Part shown: one piece after another, positions 9,147 through 16,399 of the stretch
Layout of the letters: the number at the start of each line of letters is the position of its first letter
Numbering within the stretch: the first letter of the stretch is position 1
Program-made: the position numbers and the translations under genes
DNA from: an uncultured Roseobacter sp.
Lineage (GTDB): Bacteria; Pseudomonadota; Alphaproteobacteria; Rhodobacterales; Rhodobacteraceae
Reading direction: 5' to 3'
DNA length: 64,000 bases
NCBI RefSeq assembly: GCF_947496515.1
Contig: NZ_CANMDB010000005.1
Span: 246,637 to 310,636 of the forward strand
Notes under the pieces: model-generated
Seen by the model: the letters and a program-made list of their open reading frames with translations, nothing else
Database searches by the model: none
Told to the model about the DNA's origin: nothing

Positions 9147-9668
9147 ATGTTGCCAGAGTTGACTTTCGTTCTAGGCGGAGCGGCTTCGGGAAAGTCACTT
9201 TGGGCGGAAAATCTCATACTGGCCAGCGGCTTAGCGCCCGTCTACGTTGCCACATCCCGCTCCTTCGATGACGAAATAAAAATGCGTATCGAGGTTCATA
9301 AATCGCGCAGAAGTGACCGATGGATCAATTTTGAGGCAGCTTTTGACCTGCATACAACACTCGCGGAGCGAGAATCTACCCAAGCTGTCCTCATTGACTG
9401 TGCAACCATGTGGCTGACCAATCACCTGCTCGAAGGACACGACATCGACGCAGCGCAGGGCGCGCTGATGTCCGCCATCGATGTCTGCCCGGCCCCCCTT
9501 GTCATCGTCTCGAATGAGGTGGGTCAGGGGATCGTGCCCGACAACGCGCTGGCCCGCGATTTCCGCGAACGGCAAGGCCGCCTCAACATCGCGCTGGCCG
9601 CGAAAGCCGATTTGGCGGTGCAGGTGGTCGCCGGGCTGCCGCAGGTGCTGAAGGGAACATTGCCATGA
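9147..9668 (+). CDS. cobU: Adenosylcobinamide kinase / adenosylcobinamide-phosphate guanylyltransferase
   Basis: The 173-residue CobU/CobP catalyses ATP- or GTP-dependent phosphorylation of adenosylcobinamide and its guanylylation during late cobalamin synthesis or salvage. The Walker A motif GGAASGKSLWAE is at about 9-20. The His that takes GMP is in IEVHKSRRSDRW, followed by LIDCATMWLTNHLL, VIVSNEVGQGIVPDNALARDFRERQGRLN and the C-terminal VVAGLPQVLKG. The ATG at 9147 is preferred because family proteins begin just before the P-loop; the open frame runs on upstream to 9009 without homology. It overlaps the next gene by ATGA. Confidence 0.92.
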   Translation: MLPELTFVLGGAASGKSLWAENLILASGLAPVYVATSRSFDDEIKMRIEVHKSRRSDRWINFEAAFDLHTTLAERESTQAVLIDCATMWLTNHLLEGHDIDAAQGALMSAIDVCPAPLVIVSNEVGQGIVPDNALARDFRERQGRLNIALAAKADLAVQVVAGLPQVLKGTLP

Positions 9669-10246
9669 CAGTCTGGCACTGGGTTCGGCACGGGCCCACG
9701 CACGCCAAGACGCTGCTGGGCTGGAAAGACCTGCCTGCCGATCTGTCCGACACTGCGCAGATTGCCCGACTGCGCGCTCATCTGCCGGACCGCAGCCTGC
9801 TGATCGCGTCCGACCTGATCCGGGCCTCTGCAACAGCTGACGCGGTGCAGGGTCCGGATCACGACAGGCTGCCAGACACAGAGCAGCTGCGGGAGTTCGA
9901 TTTCGGCGATTGGGACGGTCGGCATTTCTCTGATGTCGCAGCAACAGACCCGGAGCTGAGCCGCGCCTACTGGGAGCAGCCCGGTGATACAGCCCCCCCC
10001 GGCGGGGAAAGCTGGAACGCCGCCGCGGCCCGCATCAATGCACAAGTGGACCGGATCAACGCCGATTATCCCACGGCAGAGGTCATCGCAGTAGCGCACA
10101 TCGGCGTCATTCTTACCCAGGTGCAACGCGCCCGGGCGATCACTGCCTACGATGCCCTCGCCCAAAGCATCGACAACCTGTCCTGCACTCGGATCGTCTG
10201 GACGGACGGGGTCCCACGGCTGGAGCAGGTCAATCACTGTCCGTGA
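9665..10246 (+). CDS. Histidine phosphatase family protein, probable alpha-ribazole-phosphate phosphatase role
   Basis: The 193-residue phosphoglycerate-mutase-like phosphatase has the catalytic RHG at the N-terminus (WHWVRHGPTHAK), the REFDFGDWDGRHF segment with the acid/base Glu-Asp region, and the second His in AVAHIGVILTQ. Its ATG overlaps the cobU stop by four bases, so the two are coupled. CobC-type phosphatases of this family act on alpha-ribazole phosphate in cobalamin assembly, and the pairing with cobU supports that job. Only these two cobalamin genes are in the window. Confidence 0.8.
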   Translation: MTVWHWVRHGPTHAKTLLGWKDLPADLSDTAQIARLRAHLPDRSLLIASDLIRASATADAVQGPDHDRLPDTEQLREFDFGDWDGRHFSDVAATDPELSRAYWEQPGDTAPPGGESWNAAAARINAQVDRINADYPTAEVIAVAHIGVILTQVQRARAITAYDALAQSIDNLSCTRIVWTDGVPRLEQVNHCP

Positions 10247-10297
10247 TCCGCCACCACACAAGGCTTCATTTGATCGCGCAGGACGACAGCGGATAGC

Positions 10298-10987
10298 ATG
10301 CGCGCCATGACATATGATCTTTTCATCGGCGACCGCACATTCTCAAGCTGGTCCTTGCGGGGCTGGCTGATGCTGGAGAAATTCGGCCTGCCGTACCGGA
10401 CACGGATGGTGGGCCTCTACAGTGGGACAATGGCACAGGATCTGGCACCGCTGGCGCCCGCCCGTCTGGTGCCTGCACTGCGCACCGCCGAGGGCGATGT
10501 GATCGGGGAGAGCATCGCGATGGCCGAAACCCTGGCCGAGCGGCACCCAGACGCCGGCCTCTGGCCTTCTGATCCCGCACTGCGCGCCCGGGCCCGGTGG
10601 CTCTGTGCCGAGATGACCAGTGGTTTTGCTGCCCTGCGCGACGCCTGCCCGATGCAACTGCAACACGTCAACGCAGGCTTCGTACCTTCGGATGCCGTCC
10701 GCTCGGATCTCGACCGGCTGGAGCAGATCTGGACATCAGCGCGCGATCTCGCCGGCACGCAGGATGGCTGGCTCCTGGGCCGATATTCCCTGGCGGATGT
10801 CTTTTTCGCACCGGTCGCGGCACGGATCATCGGCTACGCCTTGCCCGTGTCGGACAGCGCACGCTCCTATTGCGAGCGGACCATTCAGGACCCCGCATTC
10901 CGGCGCTGGCGCAGCGAAGGTCTGACCCAGACCTACGAACCCTTTCCCTATCCCGTTTACGCGCCCTGTACCGACTGGCCAGCATGA
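10298..10987 (+). CDS. Glutathione S-transferase family protein
   Basis: The 229-residue cytosolic GST has an N-terminal thioredoxin-fold domain (LFIGDRTFSSWSLRGWLMLEKFGLPY, with a Ser/Trp-containing active-site loop) and VIGESIAMAETLAERHPD, which carries the glutathione gamma-glutamyl-binding E-S pair. The C-terminal all-helical domain starts near residue 90 and includes WLLGRYSLADVFFAPVAARI. Substrate is unknown. A second in-frame ATG at 10307 is an equally good start by homology; 10298 is chosen for the GGA six bases upstream. Single gene between the cob pair and comM. Confidence 0.85.
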   Translation: MRAMTYDLFIGDRTFSSWSLRGWLMLEKFGLPYRTRMVGLYSGTMAQDLAPLAPARLVPALRTAEGDVIGESIAMAETLAERHPDAGLWPSDPALRARARWLCAEMTSGFAALRDACPMQLQHVNAGFVPSDAVRSDLDRLEQIWTSARDLAGTQDGWLLGRYSLADVFFAPVAARIIGYALPVSDSARSYCERTIQDPAFRRWRSEGLTQTYEPFPYPVYAPCTDWPA

Positions 10988-11012
10988 CAGCGGTACCGAC
11001 GCCGCTGCGCCA

Positions 11013-11028
11013 TTAACCCTTCGTCAAC
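11013..11028 (+). promoter_or_regulatory. Possible CtrA-binding site upstream of comM
   Basis: TTAA (11013-11016), seven bases, then TCAAC (11024-11028) fits the alphaproteobacterial CtrA consensus TTAA-N7-TTAA(C) with one mismatch, 42 bases before comM. In Rhodobacter capsulatus, CtrA is known to control competence genes used to take up gene-transfer-agent DNA. The site is a motif match by eye only. Confidence 0.35.
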
Positions 11029-11069
11029 CAAGGTGACGTACCCGTTTACCATCATCGGGGAGAGATCAC

Positions 11070-12584
11070 GTGGTTGCAGTCGCACAATCCGTTGCCTTTC
11101 GCGGGGTCGAAGCCTGCCTCGTCGCCGTGCAGTGCTCGCTCTCGCCCGGACTGCCCGGTTTCAGTATCGTGGGCTTGCCCGACAAGGCCGTGTCCGAGGC
11201 CAAGGAACGGGTGCGCGCGGCATTGTCCTGCATGTCGATCGCCTTTCCGTCCAAGAAGGTCACGATCAACCTCAGCCCGGCTGACTTGCCAAAGGAAGGC
11301 AGCCATCTGGACTTGCCCATCGCGATTGCGTTGCTCGCCGCGCTGGAAATCATCCCAAAAGACGCCGCACAGCCGGTCATCGCCCTCGGCGAGCTATCGT
11401 TGGACGGACACCTGATCCCGGTTACCGGCGCTCTCCCCGCGGCGATGACAGCCGCCGCCGAAGGGTTGGGCCTCATCTGCCCCGAAGCCTGCGGAAAGGA
11501 GGCTGCCTGGGTCAGTGACGCGGACGTGACCGCCGCAAGAACGCTGGGCGATGTGATCCGCCATATGACCGGGCAGGTGCCGATCCCGCCCGCGCGGCCC
11601 GGCGAGGCACCGCCTGCGCGCTCTGTTCAGGACCTGCGCGAGGTCAAGGGCCAGGAGCGCGCCAAACGCGCGATGGAGATCGCAGCGGCCGGACGCCACC
11701 ATATGATCCTCATCGGTGCGCCCGGCTCCGGCAAGTCGATGCTGGCCCAGAGGCTACCCGGTATCCTGCCGCCCATGACCGCGACCGAAGCGCTCGAGAC
11801 CTCGATGATCCATTCGGTCGCGGGTCTGCTGAAAGACGGTGGCATCAGCCGCGACAGACCCTTCTGCGACCCGCATCATACCTCTTCCATGGCCGCGATC
11901 ATCGGCGGTGGGCGACAGGCCAAACCGGGCCAGGCGTCGCTTGCGCACAACGGCGTCCTGTTCATGGACGAGCTGCCGGAATTTCAGCGCAACGTGCTGG
12001 AAACGCTCCGCCAGCCCATCGAGACAGGCGAGGTGATGATTTCCCGCGCCAATGCCCATGTGCGCTACCCCTGCCGGTTCATGCTGATGGCCGCGGCCAA
12101 CCCCTGTCGGTGCGGCTACCTGTCGGACCCGGCCCGCGCCTGCGCACGAGTGCCCAAATGCGGCGAGGATTACCTCGGCAAGATCTCCGGTCCCTTGATG
12201 GACCGCTTCGATCTGAGGGTCGATGTGCCGCCCGTTGGCTACCGCGATCTCGACCTGCCCGCGAATGGCGAGACCTCTGCGACGGTCGCAGCCCGTGTTG
12301 CAACGGCCCAGGCGGTACAACACCGCCGTTTCGAGAACAGGCCAGACATGCGGTCGAATGCCGATGCCGCAGGCGAGGCCCTCGAAGAAGTCGCCACACC
12401 GGACGCAGAGGGTCGCACGCTCCTGATGCGGGCCGCAGAACGCTTTGCGCTCACGGCCCGCGGGTATCACCGGGTGATGCGCGTGGCCCGGACCATCGCC
12501 GATCTCGACGGGTCGGAGGGCGTGCGCCGCCCCCACATCGCCGAGGCCGTCAGTTTCCGCCTCGCCAGCGCCACCGATACCTGA
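11070..12584 (+). CDS. comM: ComM/YifB-family Mg-chelatase-like AAA ATPase
   Basis: The 504-residue protein begins at GTG 11070, with GGGGAGAG ending about 8 bases upstream. The N-terminal ChlI-like domain (about 20-145) precedes the AAA core: Walker A GAPGSGKSMLAQRLPG at about 216-231, Walker B FMDELPEFQRNVLETLRQP, and the sensor segment RFMLMAAANPCRCGY with a Cys-rich insert (CARVPKCGEDYLGKISGPLMDRFD). ComM is a hexameric helicase that promotes branch migration during natural transformation. A CtrA-like site lies upstream. No other competence gene is in the window. Confidence 0.93.
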   Translation: MVAVAQSVAFRGVEACLVAVQCSLSPGLPGFSIVGLPDKAVSEAKERVRAALSCMSIAFPSKKVTINLSPADLPKEGSHLDLPIAIALLAALEIIPKDAAQPVIALGELSLDGHLIPVTGALPAAMTAAAEGLGLICPEACGKEAAWVSDADVTAARTLGDVIRHMTGQVPIPPARPGEAPPARSVQDLREVKGQERAKRAMEIAAAGRHHMILIGAPGSGKSMLAQRLPGILPPMTATEALETSMIHSVAGLLKDGGISRDRPFCDPHHTSSMAAIIGGGRQAKPGQASLAHNGVLFMDELPEFQRNVLETLRQPIETGEVMISRANAHVRYPCRFMLMAAANPCRCGYLSDPARACARVPKCGEDYLGKISGPLMDRFDLRVDVPPVGYRDLDLPANGETSATVAARVATAQAVQHRRFENRPDMRSNADAAGEALEEVATPDAEGRTLLMRAAERFALTARGYHRVMRVARTIADLDGSEGVRRPHIAEAVSFRLASATDT

Positions 12585-12780
12585 TCCCAATCACGCTGAG
12601 GGACCCGGCAACCTCTCCAGCGTGGAACGGATCTTGCGGTTTTCTTGGTATTCCAGAAAGCACGAGACTGCAGTGGTGCTGGCGGATGGCATCCCCCCAT
12701 CGATCAGCCGCTGTCGATACACGCCTGTCCATTTTTAGACGCCTTCAATCCCTCGTAGCCCGCTCGCCCCCAACTACGCT

Positions 12781-13719
12781 TCAGGTCCCAAGTCGCGCGT
12801 CAATCGCATCCCAGATCAGGCCCGCTACATTCACACCGTCAAAGCGCTCCAGTTCCTGAATACCGGTGGGAGAGGTCACGTTGATCTCGGTCAGATAGTC
12901 CCCGATGACGTCGATCCCGACGAAAACCTGCCCCTTCTCTTTCAGCAATGGCCCGATGGCCGAGCAGATCTCACGGTCGCGCGCGCTTAGCCCGATTTTC
13001 TCGGGCCGCCCGCCGACGTGCAAGTTAGAGCGTGTCTCCCCCGCTGCTGGCACCCTGTTGATCGCGCCGACAGGCTCCCCATCCACCAGGATCACCCGTT
13101 TATCACCCGCCGAGACATCCGGCAGGAACTTCTGCACAATCAGCGGCTCGCGCGAAAAGCCCGTGAACAGCTCATGCAGCGACGTCAGGTTGCGGTCGTT
13201 CTCATCGAGCCGAAACACACCCGCACCCCCATTGCCGTAAAGCGGTTTGAGGATCACGTCGCGGTGTTTTTCCTTGAAAGCCTTGATGGTATTCAGATCA
13301 CGGGCGATGGTTGTCGGCGGCGTCAGATCCGGGAAATCAAGCACCAGGAGCTTTTCGGGGTAGTTCCGCACCCAGAAAGGATCATTCACCACGAGCGTCC
13401 CCGGTGCCAACCTGTCCAGCAGGTGGGTCGAGGTGATGTAATGCATGTCAAAGGGAGGATCCTGACGGAGCCAGACGACGTCCATCTCCGCAAGATCCAC
13501 TTCGCGCATAGGACCAAGGTGCGCATGGTCGCCCTGGACCCGTTGAACCCGCAGATCCTGTCCCCGCGCGGTGACCCTGCCTTCCTGAAAGGCCAGCTGA
13601 TCGGGCGTGTAGAAAAACAGATCATGCCCGCGCGCCTGCGCCTCTTCGGCCAGACGAAAGGAGCTGTCTGCCTCGATATCCACCGTACCGATTGGATCCA
13701 TCTGAAAGGCGATCTTCAT
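12781..13719 (-). CDS. gshB: Glutathione synthetase
   Basis: The 312-residue ATP-grasp enzyme ligates glycine to gamma-glutamylcysteine in the second step of glutathione synthesis. Family segments: [20 protein letters not shown] at the start, [37 protein letters not shown] (ATP-binding loop), [17 protein letters not shown] and the C-terminal [21 protein letters not shown]. The ATG at 13719 is chosen because the family starts at MKI and GGGGAG lies 6 bases before it; the frame stays open for 20 more codons upstream. The 196-base gap on its comM side (12585-12780) shows no gene. Confidence 0.96.
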   Translation of the reverse strand: MKIAFQMDPIGTVDIEADSSFRLAEEAQARGHDLFFYTPDQLAFQEGRVTARGQDLRVQRVQGDHAHLGPMREVDLAEMDVVWLRQDPPFDMHYITSTHLLDRLAPGTLVVNDPFWVRNYPEKLLVLDFPDLTPPTTIARDLNTIKAFKEKHRDVILKPLYGNGGAGVFRLDENDRNLTSLHELFTGFSREPLIVQKFLPDVSAGDKRVILVDGEPVGAINRVPAAGETRSNLHVGGRPEKIGLSARDREICSAIGPLLKEKGQVFVGIDVIGDYLTEINVTSPTGIQELERFDGVNVAGLIWDAIDARLGT

Positions 13720-13878
13720 GGCAACTCCCCGCATCTGTTGCGCCCGAGATATCGGCGAAAAACGACCGTGCCTGCGCATCAGGGACCGGCCACGCCCCGC
13801 ACGATGGCGGGATCGGATTTTCCGACAGAACCTTACATGGCCCAGCCTTGCGCGAGGTGCAATGCGCGAGAGGCGCCC

Positions 13879-14262
13879 TCAGCCATCGACCCCGAAGGCA
13901 TTCGGCAGGATCCGGACCATGCCCGATCCGTTGACCAGCGCCACATCAAACCGCGCCTCCGTCAGCGAGCCTGCAGGCAATGTCCCCAGATAGGCCGCCG
14001 CCGACGCACACAGCCGCTCTATCTGGCGCGGACCCAATCGCACGGCAGCTGCATCGAAAGATCTGCTCTTCTTGACTTCGACAAAGACCACATATGGCCC
14101 GTCCTGAACGATCAGGTCGATCTCACCACCCGGACCCCGCCACCGCGTCTCCAAAACCCCGCAGCCCTTTGCCTGGTACTGGCGCGCCACGATCTCTTCG
14201 GCGGCGACGCCTGCGGCATGAGCCTGTTGACCCCGTGATTGACGCTGAAGGGAAACTGTCAT
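13879..14262 (-). CDS. yraN: YraN-family (UPF0102) predicted endonuclease-fold protein
   Basis: The 127-residue protein has the Holliday-junction-resolvase-like fold of UPF0102. Visible signatures are ARQYQAKGCGVLETRWRGPGGEIDLIVQDG (the G-E-I-D-L-I motif), FVEVKKSRS (the E-V-K motif) and RLCASAAAYL. The GGEID/EVK arrangement resembles the nuclease active site, but the biochemical role of the family is not settled. It follows rsmI by 3 bases, the usual rsmI-yraN pair in proteobacteria. Confidence 0.88.
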   Translation of the reverse strand: MTVSLQRQSRGQQAHAAGVAAEEIVARQYQAKGCGVLETRWRGPGGEIDLIVQDGPYVVFVEVKKSRSFDAAAVRLGPRQIERLCASAAAYLGTLPAGSLTEARFDVALVNGSGMVRILPNAFGVDG

Positions 14263-14265
14263 CCG

Positions 14266-15123
14266 CTACTCCTTGGTGCGCGCGAGGGCCATCTGATACA
14301 CGTGGCGCCGGGGCAGGTCATGCGCCTTGGCCACCACATCGACCGCATCGCGCATCGACAGTGTTTCCAGCGCTGTCCTCAGATCAGCTTCTATGTCTTC
14401 TTCCCTAACAGCCACTGAACGCGCCCGGTCAATCAGCACAACAATCTCGCCCTTTACGGTCGCGCCTGCATAGTCGGAGGCCAGCGTCTCAAGGGTGCCA
14501 CGCCGGATCTCTTCGAACTTCTTTGTCAGTTCGCGGCAGACCACGGCCGCCCGGGCTCCGCCCAAACCGTCGCGTGCATCCGCCAGCATGGCCGCCAGCC
14601 GCTTTGGCGATTCGTAGAAGACCAGCGTGCCCGGCACCTCGCGCAGTGTCTCCAGTACCCGCCGCCGCGCCGCCGCCGCATTGGGCAGAAAGCCCGCAAA
14701 ATGAAAGCTGTCCGTAGGCAACCCCGCCAGCACCAACGCGGTGAGGACAGCCGAAGGCCCGGGTGCACAGGTCTGCGGATGCCCCGCCACCGCGGCTGCA
14801 CGGCTCAACTCGAACCCAGGATCCGCGATCAGTGGCATGCCCGCCTCAGAGGCATAGGCGACCGACTTGCCCGCCGCCACATCCGCCAGCAACCGAGCCA
14901 CGACCGTGTCCTTGCTGTGGTCATGCAAAGCGACCAGCGGCCGTCCCGCCAGCGGCACGCCGTGGATGTCGAGCAGCCGCCGCAAGCTGCGGGTATCCTC
15001 CGCCGCCAGCACATCCGCGGAGGCCAGCACATCGAGCGCACGCAGCGTGATATCCCGCGCCGTGCCGATGGGCACGCCGACAAAGGTAAGCCCCGGCGCC
15101 AGAGAGACCTTTTGGAAATTCAA
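14266..15123 (-). CDS. rsmI: 16S rRNA (cytidine1402-2'-O)-methyltransferase
   Basis: The 285-residue SAM-dependent tetrapyrrole-methylase-fold enzyme modifies C1402 in the decoding site of 16S rRNA. Family motifs in order: TFVGVPIGTARDITLRALDVLASADVLAAEDTR at the N-terminus, KSVAYASEAGMPLIADPGFELSRAA, PGPSAVLTALVLAGLPTDSFHFAGFLP, LVFYESPKRLAAML and RELTKKFEEIRRGTL. Length is normal. It is transcribed away from the lpoA-like gene and heads the rsmI-yraN operon. Confidence 0.95.
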   Translation of the reverse strand: MNFQKVSLAPGLTFVGVPIGTARDITLRALDVLASADVLAAEDTRSLRRLLDIHGVPLAGRPLVALHDHSKDTVVARLLADVAAGKSVAYASEAGMPLIADPGFELSRAAAVAGHPQTCAPGPSAVLTALVLAGLPTDSFHFAGFLPNAAAARRRVLETLREVPGTLVFYESPKRLAAMLADARDGLGGARAAVVCRELTKKFEEIRRGTLETLASDYAGATVKGEIVVLIDRARSVAVREEDIEADLRTALETLSMRDAVDVVAKAHDLPRRHVYQMALARTKE

Positions 15124-15206
15124 CGCTGGACCCGCCTTTCGTGACGTTTATGATCACCGCACCCGCGCTGATCGCGCCTGAACACTGATTGCTGGAGTCG
15201 TTACAT

Positions 15207-16388
15207 ATGTTTGCCGTTTTCCCCAAGGCCCGCAAGATGGTGCATATGATCCTGCTGCCGGTGGTCGCGCTCATGCTTGCAGCCTGCGACACCCTGCCGA
15301 CGAACGCCATCTCCGGCGCTCCGCGTCTCGATACCGGTGAGGCCGTGCCCGTGGCCCTTCTGCTGCCCGGCGGATCAGGCCAGAGCACAGATGAGATTTT
15401 AGCGCAAAGCCTTGAAAACGCGGCGCGTCTGGCAATGCGGGACCTCAATGGCGCGCAAATCGATCTGCGGGTCTATCAGACAGCCGGAAACGCAGGCACT
15501 GCGGCGGCACGGGCACAACAGGCAGTGGAGGAAGGCGCCAAGATCATTCTGGGGCCTGTTTACGCAGCCTCCGCCAACGCGGTGGGCAATGCGGTCGCGG
15601 GTGACAACATCGCGGTGCTGTCCTTCTCCAACACCAGTGCCATCGCGGGCGGCAATGTCTTTGTGCTGGGCCAGACCTTTCAGAACACCGCAAACCGGAT
15701 GGTGCGCTACGCAGTCGGCCAGGGTAAACAGCGCTTTGTTATCGTTCACGGGCAGGATCCCGCTGGCAATCAGGGCCGTCAGGCAATTGCCAGCGCGGCC
15801 AGTGCGCAAGGAGGCACAGTCGTCGGAACGGTCGGCTACGCTCTGTCACAACAGGACGTCATTGCCGCCGTGCCGCAGATCAAGGCCGCAGTGGAAGGCA
15901 ACGCAGCAGATGCGGTGTTCATGACGACGGATACCGCCAGCGCCCTGCCCCTTTTGTCTCAACTCCTGCCCGAAGCAGGCATCAACTCGCAGACCGCCCA
16001 ATTCATGGGTCTGACCCGCTGGGACATTCCTGCTCAGACGCTCGGGCTGCCCGGGGTTCAGGGCGGTTGGTTTGCGGTCCCTGACCGCGGGGCCTCCGGT
16101 GCCTTCAGCGCGCAGTATCAGGCGGCCTACGGATCCGCACCGCACCCCATCGCCGGGCTGGCGTTTGATGGCATCGCCGCCATCGGTGCACTGGCCAGCC
16201 GTGGCAGTGGCAATGCGCTCAACCGGGCGGCGCTGACGCAGGGCGCGGGCTTTCGGGGTGCGAGCGGGATCTTCCGCCTGCGCAGCGACGGCACCAGCGA
16301 GCGGGGTCTGGCGGTCGCGAGCATCGTCAACTCGCAGGTCGTCATCCTCAGCCCTGCGCCTCAATCCTTTGGCGGCTCTGGTTTCTAG
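15207..16388 (+). CDS. Penicillin-binding protein activator (LpoA-like lipoprotein)
   Basis: The 393-residue lipoprotein has a hydrophobic N-terminus with lipobox LAAC (cleavage before Cys27) and a periplasmic-binding-protein fold like branched-chain amino-acid receptors (AVPVALLLPGGSGQ, GAKIILGPVYAASANAVG, VIVHGQDPAGNQGRQAI, PIAGLAFDGIAAIGAL). LpoA of gamma-proteobacteria stimulates PBP1a from the outer membrane; roseobacter relatives carry only the C-terminal-type binding domain. ATG 15207 is preferred over TTG 15189 because CTGGAG lies 9 bases before it. It is followed at 11 bases by glnD. Confidence 0.85.
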   Translation: MFAVFPKARKMVHMILLPVVALMLAACDTLPTNAISGAPRLDTGEAVPVALLLPGGSGQSTDEILAQSLENAARLAMRDLNGAQIDLRVYQTAGNAGTAAARAQQAVEEGAKIILGPVYAASANAVGNAVAGDNIAVLSFSNTSAIAGGNVFVLGQTFQNTANRMVRYAVGQGKQRFVIVHGQDPAGNQGRQAIASAASAQGGTVVGTVGYALSQQDVIAAVPQIKAAVEGNAADAVFMTTDTASALPLLSQLLPEAGINSQTAQFMGLTRWDIPAQTLGLPGVQGGWFAVPDRGASGAFSAQYQAAYGSAPHPIAGLAFDGIAAIGALASRGSGNALNRAALTQGAGFRGASGIFRLRSDGTSERGLAVASIVNSQVVILSPAPQSFGGSGF

Positions 16389-16399
16389 GGCACCCCCGG